64,000 nt of DNA from an uncultured Serinicoccus sp. (GCF_947487915.1 NZ_CANKYH010000005.1:186001-250000); one strand, 5' to 3'; positions 1 through 10,136 are shown, counted from the stretch's first letter. Notes: generated from the sequence alone by a model not told the origin. Numbers and translations are program-made.

Positions 1-422
1 TCGCGCACGGGCACCCCGCGGCAGCGGGTGCACACGAGCACCCGCGTCGGACGCCGGTGACGGTGGACCAGGTGGCCGGCGGCGCAGCGCCCCTGCCAGC
101 GGCCGGGCACCACCGGCCCCTCCGCCCCCACCGTGTAGCACCGCTCCCCGGTCGCGCCGAGGGACCGGGCGCGGGCACGCCATACCCCATCGTGGCCGTG
201 GCCGGGGCCGACGAGCGCGTGCGCGACCTCGTGCAGCACCGTCTGACGCACCTGCGCCTCGTCCTGCACCGCCGTGATCGCCCGGCTGAGCGTGATCCGC
301 CGGTCGGTCCAGTGGCACGCTCCGGCCCGGACCTTGGCCCGGTCGAAGCCGAACCCCCAGCCCGCCAGACCGTGCTCTCTCATCAACCCCCGGGCCAGCG
401 CCCCCGCCTCGTCGAGTTCCAT
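1..422 (-). CDS. SprT-like zinc metalloprotease, partial
   Basis: Translating the minus strand from the ATG at 422 gives about 140 codons that run off the left edge, so the C-terminus is missing. The protein contains the metalloprotease motif HEVAHALVGPGHGHD (HExxH, with a further His downstream) at about residues 65-80. Cysteines follow in a zinc-ribbon-like arrangement (ERC, GRC, VLVCTRC). This is the SprT/Spartan fold, small cytoplasmic Zn proteases. The bacterial members have no well-defined substrate. It is divergent from the membrane-protein/channel pair at 477, with only 54 bases between them. Family call is firm from the motif and ribbon; function is inferred from the family. Confidence 0.85.
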   Translation of the reverse strand, partial: MELDEAGALARGLMREHGLAGWGFGFDRAKVRAGACHWTDRRITLSRAITAVQDEAQVRQTVLHEVAHALVGPGHGHDGVWRARARSLGATGERCYTVGAEGPVVPGRWQGRCAAGHLVHRHRRPTRVLVCTRCRGVPVR

Positions 423-476
423 GCCCCGCACCCTAGGAGGCGGCACCGACAGACCTACGGCGTTATCGTCGTGGCT

Positions 477-863
477 GTGAACCTTGAGAAAGTCGTGTTC
501 GGCTTCTTCGTCCTGCTGGCGGCGACCCTGAACTTCGGGTACGTCCTCGGCGACATCGACAACCCGCGGCTGCACAACGTCTACGAGCTGTACGCCGCGG
601 TCGTGGTCAACATCATCGCGACCATCCTGAAGTTCGGCGACCGCACCCAGATCGGCGCGGTCCACCTGGCCACCTCCCTGGTCGCCAGCATCCAGCTCAT
701 CGTCGCCGCGCTCGTGTGGATCTGGGCCCGGCACGTCGACCCGGGCGGGCTGACCGGGCAGCACATGAGCAGCGTGGTCTCCATCGCGGCCGGCGCGCTG
801 CTCGCCAACATCGTCTCCATCGTCCTGCTCGTCGTGGAGACGGTCTCCTACCGCCGCCGCTGA
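477..863 (+). CDS. DUF6394-like four-helix membrane protein
   Basis: A 128-residue hydrophobic protein with four predicted membrane segments (about 3-22, 36-54, 59-83, 98-124) and a basic C-terminal end (YRRR). I chose the GTG at 477, giving MNLEKVVFGFF, because this matches how I remember the family starting. The in-frame GTG at 471 is an alternative, and neither has an obvious ribosome binding site. The stop lies 15 bases before the channel gene at 879, so the two are almost certainly cotranscribed. Inference: an accessory subunit or partner of the NAD-binding K+ channel. The biochemical role of the family is unknown to me. Confidence 0.75.
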   Translation: MNLEKVVFGFFVLLAATLNFGYVLGDIDNPRLHNVYELYAAVVVNIIATILKFGDRTQIGAVHLATSLVASIQLIVAALVWIWARHVDPGGLTGQHMSSVVSIAAGALLANIVSIVLLVVETVSYRRR

Positions 864-878
864 GCGACGTCGCCCACG

Positions 879-2657
879 ATGGCCAACCTCCTCCAGCTCC
901 TCGGCCGCGGCAAGCCGGCCCGGCCGCGCCCGGACTCGCTGCGCCGCTACCGCGTCGACGTGCCGATGGAGCTGCCGACGACCGACGCGGTCTTCCTCGT
1001 CCTGCGCCGCATGCGGACGCCGCTGGTCGTCATCGTCAGCGTCTTCGCCATCATGACCTTCGGGCTCAGCATGATGCCGGGCACCGAGGAGAACCCGGAG
1101 CGGCTGGCCGTCTTCGACAGCTTCTACGTCATCAGCTACACCGGCCTCACCATCGGCTACGGCGAGGTGCCGCACGAGTTCAGCTACGCGCAGCGGATGT
1201 GGGTCACCGCCACCATCTACGCCTGCGTCATCGCCTGGTCCTACAGCATCGGCGCGCTGCTCTCGCTCTCGCAGGAGCAGACCTTCCGCCAGGCCATCCG
1301 CCTGCAGCGCTTCGGCCGCAAGGTCCGCGGCCTCCAGGCCCCCTTCGTGCTCGTCGTCGGCTACGGCCAGGCGGGTGAGGCGGTGTGCCGGGCGCTGGAG
1401 GACCAGGGGCGCGACTTCGTGGTGCTCGACGAGGACCCGCAGCGGGTCCAGCAGCTCGCGCTGGACGGCTACTCCAGCGACCACCCCGGTTTCGCGGCCA
1501 GCGGGCGGGACCCCCGCATGCTCGGCCTGGCCGGGCTGGGCCACGACCGTTGCGAGGCCGTGCTCGCCCTCACCGACAGCGACGAGACCAACCTCTCGGT
1601 CGTCATGTCGGTCAACCTGCTCCGTCCCGAGCTCATGGTCATCGCGCGCTGCAGCGACCGCGAGCACGCCCAGCAGATGCACGACTTCGCCGCCGACGTC
1701 ATCATCAACCCCTTCGACCGCTACGGCGCCTACCTCGTCATGGCCCTGCGCCGCCCGGCCGGGTTCCGGCTCGCCTCCTGGCTCATGAGCAAGCGCGGCT
1801 CCAACCTGCCGCACCGGCTCTCCCACCTCACCGACGGGCAGTGGGTGGTCTGCGCGGACGGCACCTTCGGCTTCGAGGTGACCCGCGACCTGGAGAGTGC
1901 CGGACTGGACGTCATCCTCGTCGACCCTGCGGACGGGCGCCCCGACGTCTCGGACGCCGTGGGGTTCATCGCCGGCGCCGAGTCCGACATCGTCAACATG
2001 GCCAACGCCGCGCACGCCCGCATCGAGAACGACCAGCTGTTCATCGCCGTCCGGCAGAACTCGGCCGTCAACGCGGCACCGCTGCAGGCCTTCGACGCCG
2101 ACTCGGTCTTCATCCCCACCGAGCTGCTCGCCCGGGAGGCGGTCGCCCGGATCACCTCGCCGAACTACTGGAGCTTCATCGACCACGTCCTGCACGAGGA
2201 CGACGAGTGGGACCGCCGGGTCATGGACGAGATCGTCGCCGTGGTGGGGGACGAAACCCCGATCTCCACCCGCCTCGACCTCGACTTCACGAGCGCCCCG
2301 GCCGTGGTGCGGTGGCTGAACGGGCACGAGCTGACGCTCGGCGACCTGGTGCGGGACCCGGACGAGCGCGACGTGCGGCTCGCCGTCTACCCCGCGGTCC
2401 TGGTGCGCTCCGGGCGCCGCATCTTCACCCCGGGGATGGACGAGAAGCTCAAGGAGGGCGACACGCTGCTGCTGCTGGGCCGCGAGCTCGACCTGGCGGT
2501 GGTCCGCTCCACGGTCTTCCACGACTCGGCCGTCGAGTACGTCGCGACCGGCCGCGAGGTCGCGACCGCCTGGGTCTTCCGCCAGCTGCAGAAGGTCACC
2601 GGCCGGGAGAAGGCCACCGCCTCGCGCGGGCCCGTGCCCCCGCCCGACGAGGGCTGA
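879..2657 (+). CDS. Two-TM potassium channel with TrkA/RCK NAD-binding regions
   Basis: 592 residues. A first membrane helix (about 48-66) is followed by a pore segment with the K+ selectivity signature TIGYGE near residue 90 and a second helix near 105-130. Next comes a cytoplasmic Rossmann domain beginning VVGYGQAGEAV (GxGxxG, about 158-170), in which VVLDEDP places the acidic ribose-binding residue. The remainder contains a second regulatory region and an RCK_C-like end (GMDEKLKEGDTLLLLG, about 520-536). Such channels gate K+ flux across the plasma membrane in response to nucleotide. The gene follows a small membrane protein by 15 bases, and the two are probably one operon. The unusually long cytoplasmic part implies two RCK modules in one chain. 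Confidence 0.88.
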   Translation: MANLLQLLGRGKPARPRPDSLRRYRVDVPMELPTTDAVFLVLRRMRTPLVVIVSVFAIMTFGLSMMPGTEENPERLAVFDSFYVISYTGLTIGYGEVPHEFSYAQRMWVTATIYACVIAWSYSIGALLSLSQEQTFRQAIRLQRFGRKVRGLQAPFVLVVGYGQAGEAVCRALEDQGRDFVVLDEDPQRVQQLALDGYSSDHPGFAASGRDPRMLGLAGLGHDRCEAVLALTDSDETNLSVVMSVNLLRPELMVIARCSDREHAQQMHDFAADVIINPFDRYGAYLVMALRRPAGFRLASWLMSKRGSNLPHRLSHLTDGQWVVCADGTFGFEVTRDLESAGLDVILVDPADGRPDVSDAVGFIAGAESDIVNMANAAHARIENDQLFIAVRQNSAVNAAPLQAFDADSVFIPTELLAREAVARITSPNYWSFIDHVLHEDDEWDRRVMDEIVAVVGDETPISTRLDLDFTSAPAVVRWLNGHELTLGDLVRDPDERDVRLAVYPAVLVRSGRRIFTPGMDEKLKEGDTLLLLGRELDLAVVRSTVFHDSAVEYVATGREVATAWVFRQLQKVTGREKATASRGPVPPPDEG

Positions 2658-2678
2658 GGCCGGGCGGCGTCCCGGGGG

Positions 2679-3212
2679 TCAACGGCTGCGGACCTCGACG
2701 ATGTGCCCCACGACCTGGGGCACCCACCCTCGTTCGCGCCGCATCCAGCGGACGGCGACGAGGTTGGAGGGGACGACGACGAAGTCGCCCGCGGCGACGG
2801 CGAGGTCGGTGCCGAAGACGTCGGTGACCACCTCCCAGGCCAGGTCGGTGTGCCGGTGCAGGTGCTCCCCGACGGCCACGGCATACCGCTCCACGACCTC
2901 GTCGTGGTGCCCGTCCGTGCCCTTCGCCGCGAGCCACGCCGCCAGCTCGCGATCGAGCCCGACGCTGATCGAGGCCAGGTCGTCGACGTCCACGCCGTCG
3001 GCCTCCACCGCGGCCAGACCGGCGTCGATCCGGGCCCGCTCCGCCTCGCCGATCCGGCGCGACTCGGGGGTGAGCGGCAGCTCACCGACGGGGCTCTCGC
3101 CCGGGTCGGGCAGGGCCCGCACCCGAGGCTCGTCCGGCGCCGACCGGGACCGGCCGAGCAGGTTCCGGACCTTGTCGAGGCCGGCCGACACACGGCGTCC
3201 GCGATCGCTCAT
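2679..3212 (-). CDS. Hypothetical protein, DUF3806-like
   Basis: 177 residues from the ATG at 3212. An upstream in-frame GTG would add 14 residues, but that stretch looks non-coding. The N-terminal third is basic and low-complexity (LLGRSRSAPDEPR), followed by an acidic helical middle. The C-terminal block, with WEVVTDVFGTDLAVAAGDFVVVPSNLVAVRW near 125-155, resembles DUF3806, a small soluble fold of unknown function. There is no signal peptide or membrane segment. It is convergent with the channel gene (21 bases) and divergent from the acyltransferase at 3278. Family assignment is tentative; I do not know the function. Confidence 0.6.
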   Translation of the reverse strand: MSDRGRRVSAGLDKVRNLLGRSRSAPDEPRVRALPDPGESPVGELPLTPESRRIGEAERARIDAGLAAVEADGVDVDDLASISVGLDRELAAWLAAKGTDGHHDEVVERYAVAVGEHLHRHTDLAWEVVTDVFGTDLAVAAGDFVVVPSNLVAVRWMRRERGWVPQVVGHIVEVRSR

Positions 3213-3277
3213 CCGGGCAGCGTAGCGCCCGGGCGTAGGATGCGCGGGGACCACGAGGAGGCGGGGACACCGGTTCG

Positions 3278-5284
3278 ATGCGCGCAGACATCCAGACCCT
3301 CCGGGCGGTCGCCGTCGTGCTGGTGCTGCTGTGGCACGCGGGGCTTCCGGGGCTGACGGGGGGGTATGTCGGGGTCGACGTCTTCCTCGTCGTCTCCGGC
3401 TTCCTCATGACCCGGATCCTGCTCCTCGAGATCGGTGAGCACGGCCGGCTCGACCTCCCCCGGTTCTGGTTGCGGCGGGCCCGCCGGCTGCTGCCGGCGG
3501 CGGCGGTGTCGGTCCTCGGAGTGGCGCTCATCACGGTCGCCCTGCTGCCCAGCACCCGGTGGCGCGACATCGCCGGCGACATCGGCGCGAGCGCCGTCTA
3601 CCTCGTCAACTGGCGGCTCGCGGACCGCTCCGTCGACTACCTGGTGGCGGACGCGGCCCCCTCCCCCCTGCAGCACTTCTGGTCGTTGGCCGTCGAGGAG
3701 CAGTTCTACCTCGTGTGGCCCGTGGTGCTGGCCCTGGTGGTCGCGGCGCCGGTCCGGCGCGGACGCGGGTCGGCCGCGGCCCGGGTGGCGCTCCTCGCAG
3801 GTCTCGCCGGGGCGCTCTCCCTGGCCTGGTCGGCCTGGCTGTCGCAGGCGGACCCCGCCCGCGCCTACTTCGTCACGACCACCCGCGTCTGGGAGCTCGC
3901 GCTCGGCGCGGTCCTCGGTGCCCTGTGGCCGTGGTGGGAGGCGCGGCACCCGGGCCCCCGCACGGCGACCGCGCTCGTCCTCCTGGGGACCGGCGCCGTG
4001 CTGGGCTCCGCGGTCGTGCTCGACGCGACGACGGCCTTCCCCGGGACTGCCGCGCTGGCGCCGACGCTCGGCACGGTGGCCGTCCTGCTCGGGGGCCCTT
4101 TCGTCCGCGTCGGTGGCGTGGTCCACCACGGCCTGGGCCTGCGGCCGGCGCAGTGGCTCGGTGGCGTGTCCTACTCGCTCTACCTCTGGCACTGGCCGCT
4201 GCTCGTCGCGGCCACCGCCGTGGTCGGCGCCGAGACGCTGCCCTGGGGCGTCGGCCTGCTGGTCCTGACCCTCACCCTCCCGGTCGCCTGGCTGTCCTAC
4301 CGCTACGTCGAGACACCCTTCCGCGGGCGGATCCCCCGGGCGCCGGTGCGGGCCACCGCCCGCGCGCTCCTCCGCTCGGTCAGCGGGTATGCCCTCGCCT
4401 GCGCCGCGGGAGTCGTCGCGGTCCTCGTGGCGACGGTGACCCTGACGCCGGGCGGGGCGCTGTCGACCGTCCCGGCGCAGGCTCAGCAGGTACAGCCGGC
4501 CCCGGCGTCCGCGCGGGAGGACGTCTACGCCCCCTTCTACGACGGCTGCGCCGCGCTCGACGGGGCAGACCTGGCCACGGTGTGCGTGGACGGCGACGTC
4601 GACAGCGACACCCGGGTGGTCCTGGTCGGCGACTCGCACGCGGTCATGTGGATGCCGGCCCTCGCGGCGGCCGGCGCTCGGCACGGGTGGCGCGTGGAGC
4701 TGGTGGCGAGGACGTCCTGCCCGGCGGCGGACGTGGTCCCCATGGCCGGGAGGGACCCGCGCGAGGACTGCCCCACCTGGCTGAGGGAGGTGACCGAGAC
4801 GGTCGCCGCCGACCCGCCCGCCGCGGTCCTCACCGCCCAGGTACCCATCCCCCGGTTGTGGGTCGACGGCGAGGTGGTCCGTTCCGCGGACGGGCACGCG
4901 CACATGGCCGACGGCCTGGCCCGGGCCTGGGAGCGCCTCGGCGCCGCCGGAGCACCGGTCCTGACCATGGCACCGACCCCCCGCTTCGAGCAGGACCCGC
5001 CGGAGTGCGTCGCCCAGCACCTGGAGGAGGTCTCGGCGTGCGGCGAGCCGCTGGAGCAGGCGCTGGCCCCGGTCTCACCCCCGGTGCGACTCGCGCTGGA
5101 GCAGACCCCGCAGGTGGGGCTCGTCGACCTCAACGGCGAGCTCTGCCCGGACGGGTGGTGCCCCGCGGTGGACGGCTCCACGCTCGTCTGGGCCGACGGC
5201 AACCACCTCAGCCGGACCCGCTCCCGCGAGCTCGCCGACCCTCTGGCCGCGGCGCTCGCCGGGGTCCTCACCCCGGCCGGCTGA
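3278..5284 (+). CDS. Membrane O-acyltransferase (AT3) with C-terminal SGNH domain
   Basis: 668 residues in the OafA/YrhL architecture. The N-terminal acyltransferase-3 domain (about 1-370) has some ten membrane helices, starts MRADIQTLRAVAVVLVLLWH with the conserved His, and contains the Arg-rich loop FWLRRARRLLPAA. A linker leads to an extracytoplasmic SGNH hydrolase-like domain with VLVGDSHAVMW (catalytic Ser, about 448-458) and WADGNHLS near the end (Asp/His pair). Such enzymes move acyl, usually acetyl, groups across the membrane onto cell-wall or surface polysaccharide. The acceptor cannot be read from the sequence. It is monocistronic, divergent from the gene at 2679, and 47 bases upstream of a DUF427 gene. 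Confidence 0.9.
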   Translation: MRADIQTLRAVAVVLVLLWHAGLPGLTGGYVGVDVFLVVSGFLMTRILLLEIGEHGRLDLPRFWLRRARRLLPAAAVSVLGVALITVALLPSTRWRDIAGDIGASAVYLVNWRLADRSVDYLVADAAPSPLQHFWSLAVEEQFYLVWPVVLALVVAAPVRRGRGSAAARVALLAGLAGALSLAWSAWLSQADPARAYFVTTTRVWELALGAVLGALWPWWEARHPGPRTATALVLLGTGAVLGSAVVLDATTAFPGTAALAPTLGTVAVLLGGPFVRVGGVVHHGLGLRPAQWLGGVSYSLYLWHWPLLVAATAVVGAETLPWGVGLLVLTLTLPVAWLSYRYVETPFRGRIPRAPVRATARALLRSVSGYALACAAGVVAVLVATVTLTPGGALSTVPAQAQQVQPAPASAREDVYAPFYDGCAALDGADLATVCVDGDVDSDTRVVLVGDSHAVMWMPALAAAGARHGWRVELVARTSCPAADVVPMAGRDPREDCPTWLREVTETVAADPPAAVLTAQVPIPRLWVDGEVVRSADGHAHMADGLARAWERLGAAGAPVLTMAPTPRFEQDPPECVAQHLEEVSACGEPLEQALAPVSPPVRLALEQTPQVGLVDLNGELCPDGWCPAVDGSTLVWADGNHLSRTRSRELADPLAAALAGVLTPAG

Positions 5285-5331
5285 GCAGCTACCCCTTGGT
5301 CGCGGTGGGCCACCCGCCCTATGGTCGGGGT

Positions 5332-5835
5332 ATGCCTGCACAGACCGAGTCCGTCTGGGACTACCCGCGACCCCCGGCCGTGGACACCTCCGGGGGGGAG
5401 CACGTCGTCATCCGGGTGGGCGGGCAGACGATCGCCGAGACCGTCGCGGCGATCCGGGTGCTGGAGACCTCGCACCCGCCGACCTACTACCTGCCGCTCG
5501 GGGCCTTCGTCACCGGCGTCCTGCAGCCGGCCCGCGACAACCGCCGCACGACCTGCGAGTTCAAGGGGTCGGCGACCTACTTCGACCTCGTCGTGGACGG
5601 CACCCGGCTGAGCCGGGCGGCGTGGACCTACCCGGACCCGACCCCCGCCTTCCGCGAGATCGCCGACTACGCCGCCGTCATGCCCAGCGCCATCGACGGC
5701 GCGACCGACCCGGCGGACGGCTGCTACGTCGACGACGAGCGGGTGCAGCCGCAGGAGGGCGACTTCTACGGCGGGTGGATCACCTCGAGGGTGCGCGGGC
5801 CGTTCAAGGGGGCGGCGGGCACCCAGGGCTGGTAG
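5332..5835 (+). CDS. DUF427 domain protein
   Basis: 167 residues from the ATG at 5332. Typical DUF427 features are visible: ESVWDYPRPPAV at the start, VRVGGQTIAET-like strands, YYLPLGAF, and TTCEFKGSATYFDL in the middle, ending in a GGW(I/V)T segment near 150. The family is a small beta-rich fold, widespread in actinobacteria, with no established activity. There is no signal peptide or membrane segment. It lies 47 bases after the acyltransferase on the same strand; cotranscription is possible but not demonstrated. Confidence 0.85.
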   Translation: MPAQTESVWDYPRPPAVDTSGGEHVVIRVGGQTIAETVAAIRVLETSHPPTYYLPLGAFVTGVLQPARDNRRTTCEFKGSATYFDLVVDGTRLSRAAWTYPDPTPAFREIADYAAVMPSAIDGATDPADGCYVDDERVQPQEGDFYGGWITSRVRGPFKGAAGTQGW

Positions 5836-5982
5836 CCCCGCCCCGGCGCCACCCGGTCGCGCCGCGCCGGGACCGATGAGGCAGGATGGATCCTCGCGCG
5901 TGACGGGGCCGGGGGGCCCGGCACGGGCGGTTCGCGTCGTCCATGTCGGACGGCGACCATCCACGCAAGGAGGAATGATCTG

Positions 5983-6489
5983 ATGCGACGTGCCCTGACC
6001 ATGGCCACCGTGATGAGCCTGGCTGTCCTCACCGGCGCCTGCTCGGTCGAGGAGGACGCAGACGCAGAGATCCCCGAGAACGCCATCGCCGAGGACACCA
6101 GCGACGAGGACGCCGCCGGGACGGCGTCCGACGAGGAGGGCATGGAGGTCGCGGAGGACCCGACCTGCCAGGGCTTCTTCGCCGGCCAGGGGACCCCGCT
6201 CGCGGAGCGCGCGGCCACCCAGCGCGACGTCGTCAGTTCCGGCGACGACCTCGACCCGGTCGCCTTCTCGGAGGTGACGCTGCTCTCCGGCCGTCTCATG
6301 ACGCTGGCCGAGGAGGCGGACGAGGACCACGCGGCCCTCCTGGAGCGCATCAACGCGCCTTTCGAGGAGGTCAACGACGCCGTCGTCGAGGAGGGGACCC
6401 GCACCGAGGACGTCATCGCGATCCCCGACGTCGACGTGTCCGACTCCGAGGCGGCCCAGACCGAGCTCGAGGAGGCCTGCGCGGCCTGA
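5983..6489 (+). CDS. Acidic exported lipoprotein, unknown function
   Basis: 168 residues with a textbook lipoprotein signal: basic MRRA, hydrophobic stretch, and lipobox LTGAC with the acylated Cys at about 20. A very acidic low-complexity region (residues 22-55, rich in Glu/Asp/Ala) follows, then a predicted helical domain containing one Cys pair (TCQGFF near 58 and the near-terminal EEACAA). A strong ribosome binding site AAGGAGGAATG precedes the ATG at 5983. A perfect 16-bp hairpin lies just downstream (6517-6566). It is a surface-anchored protein whose ligand or partner I cannot name. Confidence 0.8.
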   Translation: MRRALTMATVMSLAVLTGACSVEEDADAEIPENAIAEDTSDEDAAGTASDEEGMEVAEDPTCQGFFAGQGTPLAERAATQRDVVSSGDDLDPVAFSEVTLLSGRLMTLAEEADEDHAALLERINAPFEEVNDAVVEEGTRTEDVIAIPDVDVSDSEAAQTELEEACAA

Positions 6490-6516
6490 TACCGGATTCC
6501 GGACCCCGCGTATGCC

Positions 6517-6566
6517 GGTGGCCCGGACCCCGTCGCGTGAGCGAGCGGGCCGGGGTCCGGGCCACC
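6517..6566. terminator. Strong bidirectional-type hairpin between convergent genes
   Basis: A 16-bp perfect inverted repeat, 6517-6532 against 6551-6566 (GGTGGCCCGGACCCCG and its complement), with an 18-base loop. It sits between the lipoprotein gene (stop 6489) and the convergent Rpf gene (stop 6587). There is no T-tract, as is usual for actinobacterial terminators. Confidence 0.8.
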
Positions 6567-6586
6567 GTGCGTGGGTCAGCCCTCCG

Positions 6587-7462
<876 letters not shown>

Positions 7463-7624
7463 TCAGGGGAAGTTGAGTACAGGGGGACCGCCGCAGGCTC
7501 CCCCGCGGCCCCTCCACCGTGACGGGGCAACCTGGACGTCGCAACCTGTCCACGGTCAGACTCCGGTCAGGAAGCTGCCGCACACCCCGCTGAGCAGCGT
7601 CGACGGCTCAGCACGTGAGACTGC

Positions 7625-9073
7625 TCACGTCCTGGCGTCGATGACGTCGAGGTCGCGCTGCGCGAACCGCAGGTGCTCCCACTCCTCCTCGACGATCGTG
7701 CGCAGGCACGAGAGCGTCGACTCGGGGTATGCCGGTGCCCACGGGTTGCGGCGCGGCACCTCGAGGTCGTCCGCCGTGACCGTGGCGAGGTGGGCGCGGA
7801 CCATCGCCACCCGCTCGGCCCGGACCTGCAGCACCCGCTCCCAGCTCGGGTCGGTCTCGTGGAAGACCGAGGGGTCGTGCCCGTCCAGGGCGTACTCGGC
7901 GTTCGGCTGACCGATCGGGTGGTACGGGGCGGGCAGGCCGAGCACGGCCCCGCGCAGCCAGGTGTCGGTCGCCATGACGAGGTGGCGCAGCGTCTGGGCG
8001 ACGCTCCACTCCCCGGCGACGCTGACGTCGACGGTGCCGGGCGGCATCCCCTCGGCACGGGCGACCGCCCCCGCCCAGGCGGTCTCCAGCGCGGCCCACG
8101 CCGCCCGGAGCCCGTCCGGGTCCGCGGCCCGGCGCAACTCCCGGCCGGGGAAGCGCCGGTCGAGCTCGGCGTCGACCAGCGGCGCGACATCGACCCCGTT
8201 GACCAGCAGCGTCCCCTCGCCCTCCAGCAGCCAGGGGGCGTCGATCTCGACGCCGTCGACGTCGACGGCGCGCATCACGGCACCGGACAGCGAGCACCCG
8301 ACGAAGCGGGCTCCGCTCAGGTCCTGCCCCCGGAACTCGCGCGGGGCGGACGGCTCCTCCGGCACCGGGGTCGCCCCGTGGTCCCCCTCGCGCCTCCGCT
8401 CGTCCCCGCGCGCACCGTCGACCGCGGGCAGGTGCCGCCAGACCCCCTCGGAGACGACCGTCACCTCGCCGTCGACCACCTGGACCGCGCTCTGGTCGTC
8501 CAGGGCGTAGGCGGGCACGCCCAGCGGCGCCACCCACCGGTCGGCTCCCTCCATCGGGTTCATCCCGACGTGCGGGTAGATCGAGAAGTCGACGACGCCC
8601 AGGGTCCGGTCGCTCCAGCCGTCAGGACGCCAGGTGACGAACGGCTCACCGATCCGGGGGGTCAGGACCATGCTGCCCGCGCTCAGCCCGACCCACACGG
8701 TGTCCGTCAGCGTCGGCAGCAGGTCGGCGAGCCCGGACACGCGCATCCAGTGGGCGAGGTAGGTCGCGTCACCGCCGTCCACCAGCAGCGCGTCCGCCTG
8801 CTCGACCCAGGGCACCCAGCGCTGGCGGGGCAGGCTGGGCAGCGCGGTGAGCTCGAGCACGCCGAGCGAGGCCCACCCCAGGTCGCACATCGGAGACGGA
8901 GACTCTCCGGAGAGGAAGCGCCAGGCGTTCCCGGGGTCGCACATCGGGTGCCCGTAGGTCGCGGTCGGGATCGCCAGCGCGCTCGACTCCGCGACGGGTT
9001 TGCCGAGGAGGGAGACGAGGGCCCGCTCGATGCTGGGGTTGGTGACCCCGCCCGAGGTGAGCAGGAGCTTCAT
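7625..9073 (-). CDS. PepE-type dipeptidase fused to pentapeptide/DinB domain
   Basis: 482 residues from ATG 9073, with AAGGGA as ribosome binding site. Residues about 1-230 are a peptidase E (S51) domain: MKLLLTSGGVTN, LLVDGGDATYL, the nucleophile motif VGLSAGSMVL, and FSIYPHVGMN with the His. PepE normally ends near 230 and hydrolyses Asp-X dipeptides. Here a charged linker (about 250-275) leads into a short pentapeptide-like segment (FRGQDLSGARFVGCSLSGAV). That is followed by a DinB/DUF664-like four-helix domain (about 330-480; WSVAQTLRHLVMATDTWLR), which normally stands alone and may bind metal or thiol. There is no frameshift at the junction. The fusion is odd and could be genuine or an assembly-independent gene merger; its combined role is unknown. 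Confidence 0.8.
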   Translation of the reverse strand: MKLLLTSGGVTNPSIERALVSLLGKPVAESSALAIPTATYGHPMCDPGNAWRFLSGESPSPMCDLGWASLGVLELTALPSLPRQRWVPWVEQADALLVDGGDATYLAHWMRVSGLADLLPTLTDTVWVGLSAGSMVLTPRIGEPFVTWRPDGWSDRTLGVVDFSIYPHVGMNPMEGADRWVAPLGVPAYALDDQSAVQVVDGEVTVVSEGVWRHLPAVDGARGDERRREGDHGATPVPEEPSAPREFRGQDLSGARFVGCSLSGAVMRAVDVDGVEIDAPWLLEGEGTLLVNGVDVAPLVDAELDRRFPGRELRRAADPDGLRAAWAALETAWAGAVARAEGMPPGTVDVSVAGEWSVAQTLRHLVMATDTWLRGAVLGLPAPYHPIGQPNAEYALDGHDPSVFHETDPSWERVLQVRAERVAMVRAHLATVTADDLEVPRRNPWAPAYPESTLSCLRTIVEEEWEHLRFAQRDLDVIDART

Positions 9074-9203
9074 ACCGGTCCCTTCGCCGCGCCACCGAGG
9101 ATGCCGCAGGCACCCGGTCGGTCCGACCGACGGCGCGTGCCGGCATGAGGAAGAGTAGACCCGTCCGCACCGACCGCGCACCGGCCCGAAGGAGGCGAGA
9201 CGC

Positions 9204-10130
9204 ATGATCCTGCAGGAGACGTCCACCCTGGCCAACGGGGTCACCATCCCCCGGCTCGGGCTCGGCACCTGGTTCATCAGCGACACGGACGTCGTGCCGG
9301 CGGTCGGCGAGGCGCTCCGCCTCGGTTACCGGCACGTCGACACGGCCCCCGCCTACCGCAACGAGCAGGGCGTGGGCAGGGCGGTGCGCGGCAGCGGCGT
9401 GCCGCGGGACGAGGTCTTTGTCACGACCAAGGTCGACGCCGGGGCGAAGACCCACGACGCGGCCCGGGACGGCATCGACTCCTCGCTGCGCCGGACCGGG
9501 CTGGACCACCTGGATCTCGTCCTCGTGCACAGCCCGACGCCCTGGCGCAGGTTCGGTGGCGCGGAGCGCTACCTCGAGGAGAACCGCGAGGTCTGGCGGG
9601 CGCTGGAGGAGGCGCTCGCGGCCGGGAAGGTGCGGGCGATCGGGCTGTCGAACTTCGAGGTCGCCGATGTCGACAACATCCTCGAGGGGTGCACCGTCGC
9701 GCCCATGGTCAACCAGGTGCTGGCGCACATCAGCAACACCCCGCACGAGCTCATCCGCTACTGCCAGGACCGCGGCATCCTCGTCGAGGCCTACTCGCCG
9801 GTCGCGCACGGCGAGCTGCTGAGGAACGAGGAAGTCGCGCGGGTCGCGCAGCGGTATGCCGTGAGCGTGCCGCAGCTGTCCATCCGCTACTGCCTGCAGC
9901 TCGGGCTGGTGCCGCTGCCGAAGTCGGCCGACCCGGCGCACCTGCAGGCCAACACCGAGGTCGACTTCACCATCACCGAGGAGGACATGGACCTGCTGCG
10001 GGCCGTCGAGCAGATCGCGGACTACGGCGAGCACCGGGCGATGACGATCTACGGCGGGCAGCGCGACCTGCGCTCGCTGCTGGCCCTGGCCCGCGGCGCG
10101 CTGCGCTCGCGCCGGACGAGCGGCCGGTGA
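9204..10130 (+). CDS. Aldo/keto reductase
   Basis: 308 residues with AKR signatures: GYRHVDTAPAYRNEQGVG (catalytic Asp and Tyr near 47-52), VTTKVDAG (Lys), LVLVHSPTPW (His), AIGLSNFEV, and the C-terminal cofactor loop LVPLPKSADPAHLQAN, which binds the NADPH phosphate. It reduces small carbonyl compounds in the cytoplasm; the substrate is not predictable. A GAAGGAGG-type ribosome binding site sits 7 bases before the ATG. Divergent from the PepE fusion gene, followed by a hairpin at 10137-10155. Confidence 0.9.
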   Translation: MILQETSTLANGVTIPRLGLGTWFISDTDVVPAVGEALRLGYRHVDTAPAYRNEQGVGRAVRGSGVPRDEVFVTTKVDAGAKTHDAARDGIDSSLRRTGLDHLDLVLVHSPTPWRRFGGAERYLEENREVWRALEEALAAGKVRAIGLSNFEVADVDNILEGCTVAPMVNQVLAHISNTPHELIRYCQDRGILVEAYSPVAHGELLRNEEVARVAQRYAVSVPQLSIRYCLQLGLVPLPKSADPAHLQANTEVDFTITEEDMDLLRAVEQIADYGEHRAMTIYGGQRDLRSLLALARGALRSRRTSGR

Positions 10131-10136
10131 GGCGCC

